Source of the DNA: Sphingobacterium sp. LZ7M1
GTDB taxonomy: Bacteria; Bacteroidota; Bacteroidia; Sphingobacteriales; Sphingobacteriaceae
Reading direction: 5' to 3'
Length of the DNA: 64,000 bases
Assembly: GCF_024296865.1 (NCBI RefSeq)
Contig: NZ_CP101134.1
Location: forward strand, 2,790,001 to 2,854,000
The notes under the pieces: model-generated
Databases searched by the model: none
The model's input: the letters and a program-made list of their open reading frames with translations, nothing else
What the model was told of the DNA's origin: nothing
In this document: in pieces, positions 15,779 through 24,066 of the stretch
Numbering within the stretch: position 1 is the first letter of the stretch
Layout of the letters: every line of letters starts with the position of its first letter
Made by a program: the position numbers and the translations under genes

Positions 15779-15806
15779 AAAGAGCAACCTGATGAGGTTG
15801 CTCTTT
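15779..15806 (+). terminator. Terminator after hsp20
   Basis: The 12-bp stem AAAGAGCAACCT / AGGTTGCTCTTT with a 4-nt loop is followed by CCTTTG. It lies between convergent genes and could serve both. Confidence 0.75.
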
Positions 15807-15850
15807 CCTTTGTATAAAAAATTATCCTTGTGAAATCGCTGAAGAAAGGA

Positions 15851-16384
15851 TTATGATCCAAAGAAGTATCGCTCCACATCTTTCCATCCATTCAATCTTT
15901 CAAAACCAGTTTCATGGATATTGTGATAGCAATTAAATATCAGGCCAGTACCCGAGAAAGAACGTAGATTATAGATATGGTCATCGATCATATAGTCTGC
16001 TTTGATGATGCCCTTATTGCCACAAAATACCACTTGATGCCAAGTAATAAATGGGAAATGCTCTTGTAACCAATCAAATTTTTCGACCAAGCTCCAAGGG
16101 AATTCCATTGCTGCCGAAACGATATACACATCAAAATTATCGTTCAGACGCTTGACCACTTCTTGGGCATCAGGATTCAGGGGAAGGGTCCTAAAGAAAT
16201 CAGGTTTCTCCAAATATCGGTAGACTGCAGCAGGGTCCTCAAAGCATTCGGCTTCTGGTTTTCCTTGGATCTCGGCTTCAGTGATCCGGATTCCTGTTTC
16301 CTGGAAATGATAAGCTAAATAATGCGCCATGTTATTGGCCAAGACCCCATCCATATCGATGGCAATAGTTTTACGTGTTGACAT
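15851..16384 (-). CDS. 5'(3')-deoxyribonucleotidase-like HAD phosphatase
   Basis: A 177-residue HAD-superfamily protein of the NT5C type. Motif I is AIDMDGVLAN (Asp 10 and Asp 12 catalytic), motif II is VYIVSAAMEFP, and the acidic motif IV is YMIDDHIYNL. Size and motif spacing match bacterial YorS/YqfW-like and mitochondrial-type 5'(3')-nucleotidases that dephosphorylate dNMPs. It is convergent with the Hsp20 gene and has no clear operon partner. Confidence 0.88.
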   Translation of the reverse strand: MSTRKTIAIDMDGVLANNMAHYLAYHFQETGIRITEAEIQGKPEAECFEDPAAVYRYLEKPDFFRTLPLNPDAQEVVKRLNDNFDVYIVSAAMEFPWSLVEKFDWLQEHFPFITWHQVVFCGNKGIIKADYMIDDHIYNLRSFSGTGLIFNCYHNIHETGFERLNGWKDVERYFFGS

Positions 16385-16422
16385 ATTGGAAGATATGAAA
16401 TTATTTGATACCGAAAAATCAT

Positions 16423-17463
16423 CTAATTGATATTTTCGATCAATCTTTCTTTATCAGGAGGTTCGAGAATTACCTTATTATTACAAAAGAACGTTAAATA
16501 ATTACGGACATTAAAATTTGAGCTGTCTCCCCAATCATTAAAAACTTTACAGGCATCCTCGTTCCTGTTTAGCATCAGATAACAGATCCCCAAGGTTCGA
16601 AGGCAATCATTATAGTAAAAAAATTGTTTTCGATTGACCGGAACCTGTATCGCTTTTTCTAAATGAGGTAAGGCCTCTTCATATTTTCCTTCTTGGTATA
16701 AGTCATCCCCTAGTTGGAACGATGAAATTGCATCTTTGATCTCCTTTCCGACATCTTTTTTATCGAAAGTCGAATAATGGATCCTTTGAACGACAAGAAC
16801 ATTCTCTTTAAAATCGTTAAAGAAAAAACCACTGATCTTATTCAGTGCTTTCCTGAGATCGGTTTCCAGTTTTAAGTCAACTGGATTTAGAAATACGACA
16901 TCCCTGATTACATTATTCGTATCCAGTACAAATTCAATTTCACAAAAGAATTCGGATCTTGACTTCTTTTTTAGTTCCGAGGAATAAAATGCCATACTGC
17001 TTGCAAAATCCATATTGCTGGTAAACCTCACCTTGTTAAAGGTATCTTCAATCAATAATTTCTCATCGTTTCTTTCTGCATATTTTGCATGAAATTCAGG
17101 ATATGTTTTTATGAATATGGAGTCTTTCAAAAAATAAAAGATATGATCAGGGTCGCCACGCTCTTGTATCACAAGGTAATCTGAGTCAAAAGAATAAAAA
17201 AGGGATCGGTGGACCATATCAATATTTTTGAGATCATCATATCTGGCCTTAAATGGTTGATCGTTGATTTTTAATTCATCTTTTGATATTTCATAAATGG
17301 TTTCATTGGAAAACAAGGGCGAATGTATATCGGAAATCATCTTATTGGCATCGGTGACAAAATCAAGGACCCAACGCCCGATCAGTCGATTCTCTTGGGC
17401 ATTGATCGGTTGGAAAAACAAGCAAAACAGAAAGAAAAGCAGAAAGGACTTGCTAGGGAACAT
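16423..17463 (-). CDS. Exported protein with TPR-like repeats
   Basis: From ATG 17463 the product has 346 residues and starts with a signal peptide (SFLLFFLFCLFFQPINAQ). A GGAGG sequence 10 bases upstream supports this start over ATG 17496. The N-terminal part begins LIGRWVLDF, like lipocalin-type stress proteins of Bacteroidota. A middle domain carries VVFLNPVDLKLETDLRKAL, reminiscent of TonB C-terminal-like repeats. The C-terminal 90 residues look like TPRs (DDLYQEGKYEEALPHLEKAI, LGICYLMLNRNEDACKVFND). Function unknown; periplasmic or outer-membrane location inferred. Confidence 0.75.
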   Translation of the reverse strand: MFPSKSFLLFFLFCLFFQPINAQENRLIGRWVLDFVTDANKMISDIHSPLFSNETIYEISKDELKINDQPFKARYDDLKNIDMVHRSLFYSFDSDYLVIQERGDPDHIFYFLKDSIFIKTYPEFHAKYAERNDEKLLIEDTFNKVRFTSNMDFASSMAFYSSELKKKSRSEFFCEIEFVLDTNNVIRDVVFLNPVDLKLETDLRKALNKISGFFFNDFKENVLVVQRIHYSTFDKKDVGKEIKDAISSFQLGDDLYQEGKYEEALPHLEKAIQVPVNRKQFFYYNDCLRTLGICYLMLNRNEDACKVFNDWGDSSNFNVRNYLTFFCNNKVILEPPDKERLIENIN

Positions 17464-17689
17464 GTTTGGAATGCCTCCAAAATATTTGCAGTTCATAATA
17501 ATTGATTAAGAGTAGTTGAAAGTAAAGATATTTCCCAAGAATTCGAAATGGTTCTGCCCCTAAACTGAACTGTCATTAAACAGCGGTTATTTATTAATAG
17601 AAACTTAATGAAGTTAAGTATTTGTGATAACATTTTCTTAATATTTCAACCATAATTTTATGTTTTAAAGATCAAAGCAAATTAACCTC

Positions 17690-18343
17690 ATGAAACGTAT
17701 CCTAAAACTCTACCATGAAAACAGGTATTTTTATAATTGTTTTTTAACCTGGTACTTTTTTTTGAGTTGCATTGTATTTTCAATTCCGAAACAAGAGTCA
17801 TTTTTATTTATCAATTCCAAGCATTCTTTATTTTTCGATTATTTTTTCACGGTCATCACACAGTTTGGCGATGGAATCATTGTGATTGCCTTAGCCTTAC
17901 TTTGTTTCTTTTTATGGTCCAAAAGGCTGGGCGTAGCAATTGCAGCAACCTATATAGGCTCTGGATTGATCTGTTCACTCTTAAAAAGAACCTTCCATAC
18001 CCATAGACCGGGTTTCAATCTTCATGATGACCCCTCCTTTCATTCCTTGGCCTGGATGCCCATGTCCTACCACAACGCATTTCCATCTGGCCATACTACC
18101 TCGGCATTTGCCTTGGCCACCTGTATTGCCCTATATTCTAAAAATAGAAATTTGGCCATTATTGCATTCCTGCTAGCTTGCTTGACGGGTTATTCACGGG
18201 TTTACCTAGGTCAGCACTACCTTGATGACGTATGGTTTGGTTCTTTATTGGGAATTAGCTTCTCCTGTTTATATGGTTTGTTGGTTTCCTATTATGGTGA
18301 AAATGGCTTCAGCCTTTCCATACCTAATAACTTTAAAGTATAA
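17690..18343 (+). CDS. PAP2-family membrane phosphatase
   Basis: A 217-residue integral membrane protein of about six helices carrying all three PAP2 motifs: KRTFHTHRP, FPSGHTTSAF and SRVYLGQHYLDD (catalytic His residues in motifs 2 and 3). The family removes phosphate from lipid carriers such as undecaprenyl diphosphate, phosphatidic acid or lipid A. GtrA and GT39 genes follow directly (3-base gap to the first), which suggests work on polyprenyl-phosphate sugars in envelope glycan modification. Confidence 0.9.
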   Translation: MKRILKLYHENRYFYNCFLTWYFFLSCIVFSIPKQESFLFINSKHSLFFDYFFTVITQFGDGIIVIALALLCFFLWSKRLGVAIAATYIGSGLICSLLKRTFHTHRPGFNLHDDPSFHSLAWMPMSYHNAFPSGHTTSAFALATCIALYSKNRNLAIIAFLLACLTGYSRVYLGQHYLDDVWFGSLLGISFSCLYGLLVSYYGENGFSLSIPNNFKV

Positions 18344-18346
18344 TCT

Positions 18347-18736
18347 ATGCTAAAGATAGCGCTGAGTGCTGCCAAATTTGCGGCGGTAGGTCTTTTGGGA
18401 ATGGCCATCGATTTCTTTTTCACCTGGCTCTGCAAGGAAAAACTAAAGATAAATAAGTTCATCGCCAATGCCATTGGTTTTTCATTAGCCGTGGTCAATA
18501 ATTATATCTTGAACAGGATATGGACCTTTTCCAGCAAAAACCCGCAGGTTTTAGAACAATTCCTTTATTTCCTAGGGATCAGCAGCATTGGATTGGCACT
18601 CAACAGTACATTTCTATATCTTTTTCACCAAAAGTTAAAGTTAAACTTCTATTTCAGTAAGCTCCTCGCTATTGGGATAGTTTTCATCTGGAATTTTTCT
18701 GCCAACCTACTCTTTACGTTCAACAATGGAAAATGA
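18347..18736 (+). CDS. GtrA-family membrane protein
   Basis: A 129-residue protein with four transmembrane helices in the GtrA pattern: AKFAAVGLLGMAIDFFFTW, FIANAIGFSLAVVNNYILNR (the NNYILNRIWTF signature), FLGISSIGLALNSTFLYLF and LLAIGIVFIWNFSANLLFTF. GtrA proteins are thought to flip undecaprenyl-phosphate-linked glucose. The 3-prime end overlaps the next gene by 11 bases, so the two are translationally coupled. Confidence 0.9.
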   Translation: MLKIALSAAKFAAVGLLGMAIDFFFTWLCKEKLKINKFIANAIGFSLAVVNNYILNRIWTFSSKNPQVLEQFLYFLGISSIGLALNSTFLYLFHQKLKLNFYFSKLLAIGIVFIWNFSANLLFTFNNGK

Positions 18737-20309
18737 ATACAGGATTAAACTGAGGTGGCTAATCATTGTTAGCAGCATCTTGCGATGCCTGTTTGCCCTT
18801 TTTATCGAACTGGGCAATGACGAAGTCTATTACTACAGTTATGCGGAACACTTAGATTGGAACCACTTTGACCATCCACCTATGGTTGGTATATTGATCC
18901 GTTTTTTTACGCTTAACCTTCATTGGGTCAATGATTTTTCCATGCGTTTTGGAGCAATCATCATGGCGGCTTTCAACACTTGGTTAATCGCAGGAATAGC
19001 GAGACATCTGATGAGCGAAAGAGCAGGATTGATTGCGGCCGTCCTGTACACGGCATCCATTTATTCCAGTATCATTTCCGGCCTATTTATCCTACCAGAC
19101 TCCATAGCAAATACTTTTTGGATCGCTGCCATATATAGTATGGTAGTGATTTTGACCACAACAGACCGACATAAGCAAAGCAATCAATTTCTGCTACTGG
19201 GTCTATGGATAGGATTAGCCTGCATGAGTAAGGTACATTCCATTTTTTTAGGTATAGGTTTTATTTCCTATATCCTCCTTTTCCAAAGACCATTTCTCAA
19301 AAATAGATCGTTCTACCTAGGGATGGTTCTCTTTATGATCTGTGTGCTTCCCATTTGGCTTTGGAATGAAGAATATGGTTTTATCACCTGGAAGTTCCAT
19401 AGTCAGCGCATCAGTTACTTAGATTCGGGAATCCGATGGGACTATTTTGCCCAAGCGTTTTTTGGACAGATCTTCTATAATAATCCCCTATTGATCTATA
19501 TGTATGTTTTTATCCTTATTTCCTTATTCAAGGATAAGTTTAAGATAAAAGGGCTGTCAAAAGATATAGTTTACCTCTTGTTACTGACCTCCCTACCTAT
19601 AATTGGCGCAACTACGGCAATTTCCCTGTTCAGACAAGTCCTGCCACATTGGAGTGGTCCAGGTTTCTTTGGGATTATGCTAATAAGCAGCATGTGGATC
19701 GACCAACAGATCATACTTAACAGGATTTCGAAAATCAGGAAATTATTAAATTTTCAGCTTAGTTTTACCCTTATTATCATGGCCATTGGGGTTCTCCTGA
19801 TCAATTTCTATCCCGGCAACCTTTTTTCAAATTCGACAAACGATCAATTGGGCAAGGGAGATATTACGCTTGACATGATGGGCTGGAAGGATTTAAAGGG
19901 CCAATTTGAAGCGTTAAGGACAGAAGATATCAGCAAAGGTGAAATGTCCATCCATGATGCACTATTGGTAGATAAATGGTTCCCCGCTGGCCACTTATAC
20001 TTCTATTTGGCAAGGCCAATGGAAATGCGCATGATAGCTGAAGGAAAACTGACGGACATCCATAAATATGCCTGGATAAACCTGTCGGTTCCACCTATAC
20101 AAAAGGGTGAAAATGCCTACTTTATTGTTCCCTCCAATAATTATATTTCCGTTGAAAATCAATATTCCAATCTATTCAAAGAAATAAAATTGAGAAAGGT
20201 TTTGGTGCAGGAACGAAGTCATCAAGCCGTGAGGTATTGGTATATATACCAACTCTTCTCAGCCAAAGAAACCATTGGAAATCGACATCCTATGTCATAC
20301 AAAGAATAA
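18726..20309 (+). CDS. GT39-type (ArnT/PMT-like) membrane glycosyltransferase
   Basis: A 527-residue protein with about ten membrane helices. The first periplasmic loop carries ELGNDEVYYYSYAEHLDWNHFDHPP, the acidic active-site loop of GT-C enzymes that use polyprenyl-phosphate sugars. A soluble C-terminal part of about 150 residues follows. With the GtrA and PAP2 genes it forms an operon that would move a sugar from a lipid carrier to an envelope acceptor; the acceptor (lipid A, protein or glycan) is unknown. Confidence 0.88.
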   Translation: MENEYRIKLRWLIIVSSILRCLFALFIELGNDEVYYYSYAEHLDWNHFDHPPMVGILIRFFTLNLHWVNDFSMRFGAIIMAAFNTWLIAGIARHLMSERAGLIAAVLYTASIYSSIISGLFILPDSIANTFWIAAIYSMVVILTTTDRHKQSNQFLLLGLWIGLACMSKVHSIFLGIGFISYILLFQRPFLKNRSFYLGMVLFMICVLPIWLWNEEYGFITWKFHSQRISYLDSGIRWDYFAQAFFGQIFYNNPLLIYMYVFILISLFKDKFKIKGLSKDIVYLLLLTSLPIIGATTAISLFRQVLPHWSGPGFFGIMLISSMWIDQQIILNRISKIRKLLNFQLSFTLIIMAIGVLLINFYPGNLFSNSTNDQLGKGDITLDMMGWKDLKGQFEALRTEDISKGEMSIHDALLVDKWFPAGHLYFYLARPMEMRMIAEGKLTDIHKYAWINLSVPPIQKGENAYFIVPSNNYISVENQYSNLFKEIKLRKVLVQERSHQAVRYWYIYQLFSAKETIGNRHPMSYKE

Positions 20310-20311
20310 AA

Positions 20312-20335
20312 AAGGTTGCCATAAATGACAACCTT
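20312..20335 (-). terminator. Bidirectional hairpin, best as a minus-strand terminator
   Basis: The stem AAGGTTG / CAACCTT is followed on the minus strand by TTTTTTATTC. It lies between the convergent GT39 gene and the small-protein operon at 20363-20746. Confidence 0.7.
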
Positions 20336-20362
20336 AGGTTTAAAATATAAAGATATAATTGT

Positions 20363-20614
20363 TTAAAAGATATACCGCCAAGAATTGATCAGGGTCATCG
20401 GGATATAGATAATGGTCAATAATAATGCAGTAACAAGATCTGGCTGTTCCAGCTTTTTGAAACGTGCATAGGAGAACAGGGTTATACAGATCAAAAGGAA
20501 ACCTATTCCGATAATAAAGGACCAAGTATTTCCTGCAAGGTTATTGAGCAGGATTCCCGCTTTCAAAAGAACCAATACCAGAATCTCTCCCAAAAGGATT
20601 TTCTTCCAATTCAT
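20363..20614 (-). CDS. Small membrane protein
   Basis: An 83-residue protein with three hydrophobic helices (ILLGEILVLVLLKAGILL, WSFIIGIGFLLICITLFSY, LVTALLLTIIYIPMTLI). No family recognised. Its ATG lies 3 bases after the stop codon of a 42-residue CCHC microprotein gene on the same strand, so the two are almost certainly co-translated. Confidence 0.65.
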   Translation of the reverse strand: MNWKKILLGEILVLVLLKAGILLNNLAGNTWSFIIGIGFLLICITLFSYARFKKLEQPDLVTALLLTIIYIPMTLINSWRYIF

Positions 20615-20617
20615 GAA

Positions 20618-20746
20618 TTAAATAAATCTAGTTGAACAATGTTTATTAATTAGCTTGAGCAAGAATGGCTTTTTCGGACATTCACGCATTTTTAAATGTT
20701 CTTTCACAAAAGACCAATATCCACAATGAATGCAAAAATATTTCAT
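20618..20746 (-). CDS. CCHC microprotein 1 (42 residues)
   Basis: Hand translation from ATG 20746 gives 42 residues beginning MKYFCIHCGYWSFVKEHLKM, with Cys 5, Cys 8, His 17, Cys 23 and Cys 37. The spacing C-x2-C-x8-H-x5-C, followed by PKK, suggests a small zinc-binding knuckle. A second 42-residue gene at 20914-21042 encodes a clear paralogue with the same key residues at the same positions, which argues that both are real. It sits 3 bases upstream of a small membrane protein gene. Function unknown. Confidence 0.7.
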   Translation of the reverse strand: MKYFCIHCGYWSFVKEHLKMRECPKKPFLLKLINKHCSTRFI

Positions 20747-20913
20747 AATAATCAATAATTAATAAACGATATCCGGTAATTGTGGGTTATGAATATATTG
20801 TTTAAATCAACAAAAATTTTACGGTTTTCCATAAAAAGCAATATTATTATACGGAGACAATATTTCCAGAACAAGACCACAAAAATAATAGGCCATTTAC
20901 GTTCAAATGGCGA

Positions 20914-21042
20914 TTAAAATAATCCTGTTGTGCAGTTTTTAAAAAATATTTTCAGGAAAAACGTTTTTTTTGGGCACTTACGTTCTTTAAGGTGCTTTTT
21001 ACTCAAAGCCCTAAACCCGCAATAGAAGCATTTGTTTAGCAT
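20914..21042 (-). CDS. CCHC microprotein 2 (42 residues), paralogue of the preceding gene
   Basis: Hand translation from ATG 21042 gives 42 residues beginning MLNKCFYCGFRALSKKHLKE. It aligns without gaps to the 20618-20746 product. Shared residues include C5, C8, G9, K15, H17, L18, K19, R21, C23, P24, K25, K26, F28, L30, K31, K35 and C37. The equal length and conserved spacing indicate gene duplication under selection for a metal-binding fold. The 167-base gap between the two copies holds no other gene. Function unknown. Confidence 0.7.
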   Translation of the reverse strand: MLNKCFYCGFRALSKKHLKERKCPKKTFFLKIFFKNCTTGLF

Positions 21043-21237
21043 GACACTAATTAATTGTTAATAATTTGACGATTTGGTTAAGGCAAATATATCTCAAAAA
21101 TACTATTTAACATTACGGTATTCCGTAATATTTTTATTGTTATTCTCTAATAATTAAAAAGATTTCAACGAAGCAAATGCAACAAGTTATTTATTAGTTG
21201 TTTAAACATGATTAAGTTTGTATTGTTGAGAAAATAA

Positions 21238-21277
21238 AAAATAGAAAAAGGACTGATTCAAGTCCTTTTTCTATTTT
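21238..21277 (-). terminator. Strong 17-bp terminator hairpin
   Basis: AAAATAGAAAAAGGACT and its complement flank a 6-nt loop. The stem ends in A/T runs on both strands, so it can stop transcription in both directions. It lies just after the stop of the NTF2-like gene (minus strand). Confidence 0.85.
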
Positions 21278-21295
21278 AATGAGCTGTTATTTCTC

Positions 21296-21685
21296 TTATT
21301 TTTTCTGTTCAGCTGGGGAATAATCTGCTTCAGAATGCAGGGAACATTTCCATTTTCCGTTTTCTTGGATCCAAGCGGAGCTACATGCACATTTGGCTTT
21401 GCGAAATTGCCCTTGGCTTTCAAATTCAACATCGATTAAATAACCAATGGTTGCAAAACTCTTACTGAACATTTGCACGACAGCTTCGGAAATTCCCTTA
21501 ATTTCCATTTTCATACCTTTCCCCATATCAAAGTTTTTCTTATAGGTCGGTTCATCTAAGTATTTTACGCCATACTTACTGACTACGGTACATGGAAAAT
21601 AGGTAAGGTCTCGGACAGTATCATAATCTAGACTGGCCATTCCCTGCCAGTACTTCTTTTCTAAATCGAGGATTTGATCTTCCAT
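21296..21685 (-). CDS. NTF2/SnoaL-like (DUF4440-type) protein
   Basis: A 129-residue protein. The pattern EKKYWQGMASLDYDTVRDLT, then a beta-sheet half (MKMEIKGISEAVVQMFSKSF, ATIGYLIDVEF) and SSAWIQENGKWKCSLHSEA, fits the NTF2-like alpha+beta barrel. There is no signal peptide. Members are diverse small-molecule-binding proteins or enzymes; no catalytic residues can be named here. It is on the same strand as the SMP-30 gene upstream, 51 bases away. Confidence 0.75.
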   Translation of the reverse strand: MEDQILDLEKKYWQGMASLDYDTVRDLTYFPCTVVSKYGVKYLDEPTYKKNFDMGKGMKMEIKGISEAVVQMFSKSFATIGYLIDVEFESQGQFRKAKCACSSAWIQENGKWKCSLHSEADYSPAEQKK

Positions 21686-21736
21686 AGCTAAAATGTTTTT
21701 TGTTCACTATAAAGACAGTTGCCTCCCATCATTGTT

Positions 21737-22780
21737 TTAGATCTTTAGTTTAATTCTCAATAACTGATCCGTTGATGTCAGATAAAGATAGCCATCAGCT
21801 CCAAAGGCACAGTTAGCAGTATGCACGGTAGAGCGAATTCTTCCTATAGGTTTTCCAGTAGAATTAATGACCACAACTCCATCACCGGCAGCTGCATACA
21901 TATTTCCATTTGCATCGACCTTGATACCATCTGCTGCAAGGGATTCTTCTGGAAAATTCTTTTTGAAATCAAAGAATATTCGACCTTCAGACAATAAGCC
22001 ATCTGCTTTGATGTCATATGCCATGATGTAAGGGTTATTTCCATCGCTCAATGCTACAAAAACCTGTTTTGCATCTGCGGAAATAGCAATACCATTAGGT
22101 CTTGCTAAATTGGAAACAACCTGAACTGCCTCTCCTTTTTGGTTAGCTTTATAGACACCATTTTCTTTGATTTCCTTTGTTTCGGTGTCATTTTCACGAC
22201 CTGGTAATCCATAAGGTGGATCAGTAAAATAATAATCCCCATTAGGATGTTGAGCAATATCATTTGGTGAATTGAACTTTTTACCTTCCCAGTTTCCAAC
22301 CAATGTTTCTTTTTTCTTAGTTTTCAGGTCAATTTGAGCAATTCGACGATTACCGTGATCACATGCTACCAATTGACCCTGTTGGTTTATCAACAGACCA
22401 TTGGTCCCCTGTTCTTCGGAATAGACTTCTGGCCCTTCAAAACCTGCGGGTTTAATGAATTCCTGAAGCCCTGCAGACTCCGACCATTGGTAGATAATAT
22501 TCTGCCTAGTGTCCGAATACAATAGGTAGTTGCCGTCCTTCACCCAAACTGGACCTTCAGCCCATGTCATCCCATCAGCTAATTTCTCTACTTGAGCAGT
22601 ACTGTCCACAATATTCAACATAGCGGGATCTAGAACTTCGATCTTTCCAATTTTGGGAAAATCTTTAAAAATACTGCTGGTATCAGATTGAACATCCTTT
22701 TTAGATTGGTCTTTAGCGGTATTTGTACAGGAGGCTAAAATAAGGGATAGCAAAAATGTTGTTAAGAAGATTTTATGCAT
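21737..22780 (-). CDS. SMP-30/gluconolactonase-family lipoprotein
   Basis: A 347-residue protein with a lipoprotein signal (LTTFLLSLILASC, lipobox LASC). A six-bladed beta-propeller of the SMP-30/Gnl/LRE family follows. Landmarks are the metal-ligand Glu in MTWAEGPVWV, GTNGLLINQQGQLVACDHGN, FNSPNDIAQHPNGDYYFTDPPYG (metal-ligand Asn) and LAADGIKVDANGNMYAA (metal-ligand Asp). Members hydrolyse sugar lactones or other esters using a divalent metal. It is anchored in the envelope by inference. Confidence 0.9.
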   Translation of the reverse strand: MHKIFLTTFLLSLILASCTNTAKDQSKKDVQSDTSSIFKDFPKIGKIEVLDPAMLNIVDSTAQVEKLADGMTWAEGPVWVKDGNYLLYSDTRQNIIYQWSESAGLQEFIKPAGFEGPEVYSEEQGTNGLLINQQGQLVACDHGNRRIAQIDLKTKKKETLVGNWEGKKFNSPNDIAQHPNGDYYFTDPPYGLPGRENDTETKEIKENGVYKANQKGEAVQVVSNLARPNGIAISADAKQVFVALSDGNNPYIMAYDIKADGLLSEGRIFFDFKKNFPEESLAADGIKVDANGNMYAAAGDGVVVINSTGKPIGRIRSTVHTANCAFGADGYLYLTSTDQLLRIKLKI

Positions 22781-22892
22781 TGCAATAGGTTTAAAAGTAT
22801 TCTTAAAAATATGATTTTTTATCGGAATACTTTAACCTTAATATATGGATGATGCTTAAATCAATTTTCTTTGAATAACAATCACATATTTT

Positions 22893-23084
22893 CTACTCCA
22901 CAGGATTGATTGGCTGTTCCGTTAGGGTACTATCGATTCTAGCACTATCCACACTATCTAGCCTATCTGCAGTATCAATGGGTTGATCTATTTTATTTTG
23001 GTTGTCCATGTTTTTTGTATTCGTACATGCCAACATCAATAAGGTAAAGACAACAACGGGTGTCAATAGGATTAACTTTTTCAT
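22893..23084 (-). CDS. Small lipoprotein
   Basis: From ATG 23084 the product is 63 residues: a signal (KKLILLTPVVVFTLLMLAC) with lipobox LMLAC, then a short, acidic, Asp- and Thr-rich tail without a fold. Frames open upstream of this ATG run through the neighbouring gene and are not used. Four bases separate it from the stop of the preceding gene, so both form one transcript. Confidence 0.7.
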   Translation of the reverse strand: MKKLILLTPVVVFTLLMLACTNTKNMDNQNKIDQPIDTADRLDSVDSARIDSTLTEQPINPVE

Positions 23085-23088
23085 GTGA

Positions 23089-23301
23089 TCATTTTTTAGT
23101 TTTCTTTTTTTTAGGTTCTTTGGGAAATTCATGAGGATTAGGCATAGTATTAAGTTGTTCCTGCTGTGGGTCAACACCGGCTTCCCCTGCTCCATCTTGA
23201 TGTTTTTCTTTCCGTTTCATAAAGGCTGTCAGATCTTTCTTTTTATCTGGTCTTCCCTTATTATTTAAACCTTCCGTAGCACTTTCATTTTTCGTCGCCA
23301 T
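23089..23301 (-). CDS. Hypothetical charged small protein
   Basis: From ATG 23301 the product has 70 residues and is highly polar: Lys-rich (DKKKDLTAFMKRKEKH, then a KKKKTKK end) and Pro/Glu-rich (MPNPHEFPKEP), probably disordered. No family recognised. It is the first gene of a two-gene unit with a small lipoprotein. ATG 23301 is preferred over the upstream start because it opens MATKNESATEG without the cysteine-containing prefix. Confidence 0.6.
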   Translation of the reverse strand: MATKNESATEGLNNKGRPDKKKDLTAFMKRKEKHQDGAGEAGVDPQQEQLNTMPNPHEFPKEPKKKKTKK

Positions 23302-23388
23302 AACACATTTTTTAATATAGAACATATTGCAGATGAATTCGTTGGCAAATAAAACACAAAGTCCGACGAGTTTATTGGATAATAAACA

Positions 23389-23426
23389 AACCAGGTTACC
23401 CTAAAGAATATCAAAGTAACCTGGTT
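23389..23426. other. 11-bp hairpin in a divergent intergenic region
   Basis: AACCAGGTTAC and its complement are separated by 16 bases. It lies 88 bases upstream of one gene (minus) and 161 bases upstream of another (plus), so it is not placed as a terminator for either. It could be an operator or a terminator for transcription entering from outside. Confidence 0.55.
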
Positions 23427-23586
23427 CTTTGCAAAATGGATAATTAAACAATTCATTTATTATATAATGAAAACACTAGGTAGAAATTTGTTGAACAAAT
23501 ATTGAGAAAGGGTATTTATACTCGACATCAAATATAATTTTTACAACTAAATCATTATCAACCTGTTTACTTAATAAAAAAAGATT

Positions 23587-23799
23587 ATGAACTCAAAAGT
23601 CAATTATGCAATGAATAGTCAAGGACCTATTATTGCGATTAGCTTAATTCAGGATCCAGAAGACAATAAAAACGAAAAAAATAATGAACCTGATTACCAA
23701 AATCCTTTCTATGATCCGGATTCCGACCAGGGCTCACAGGAATATGATCAAAAAGAAGATCCATTGAAAGATGATAATGAACCTATAGGCGAAGGTTAA
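23587..23799 (+). CDS. Acidic hypothetical protein, possibly truncated by an in-frame stop
   Basis: A 70-residue, strongly acidic and Asn/Gln-rich product after a short hydrophobic start (GPIIAISLIQ). After the TAA at 23797-23799 the same frame stays open for 28 more codons to a TAA at 23884-23886. Those codons encode an equally acidic tail (LNDNNKPYHEEEDDEVDNLG). The matching composition suggests a former or alternative longer protein of 98 codons interrupted by a nonsense change, or stop-codon readthrough. A terminator follows only after the extension, at 23910. Confidence 0.6.
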   Translation: MNSKVNYAMNSQGPIIAISLIQDPEDNKNEKNNEPDYQNPFYDPDSDQGSQEYDQKEDPLKDDNEPIGEG

Positions 23800-23909
23800 A
23801 CTTTAAATGATAATAATAAGCCATATCATGAGGAAGAAGATGATGAAGTTGATAACCTTGGCGATTTACACAGCAAATTATTATAATTCAATAAATCTTT
23901 AAAAACTTG

Positions 23910-23942
23910 AAACCTCAGGAAAGATTTGCCTGAGGTTTTTAT
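23910..23942 (+). terminator. Rho-independent terminator
   Basis: AAACCTCAGG / CCTGAGGTTT with a 10-nt loop, then TTTATTTTG. It closes the acidic-protein transcript. Confidence 0.88.
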
Positions 23943-24066
23943 TTTGTTCTAAATCTGTCATATAGTGTTTTAAAGGGGGATAAAGGTGCCTTTTGGCAAA
24001 CTATTTGTTATAACAGCGGAAACTTTCATATCGAAGGTTTGAAATTTGAAACAATTATTTATTATC

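Noticed and set aside
23265..23456. 63-residue minus-strand frame
   Set aside because: Overlaps the better-supported 70-residue gene in another frame and runs across the 23389 hairpin.
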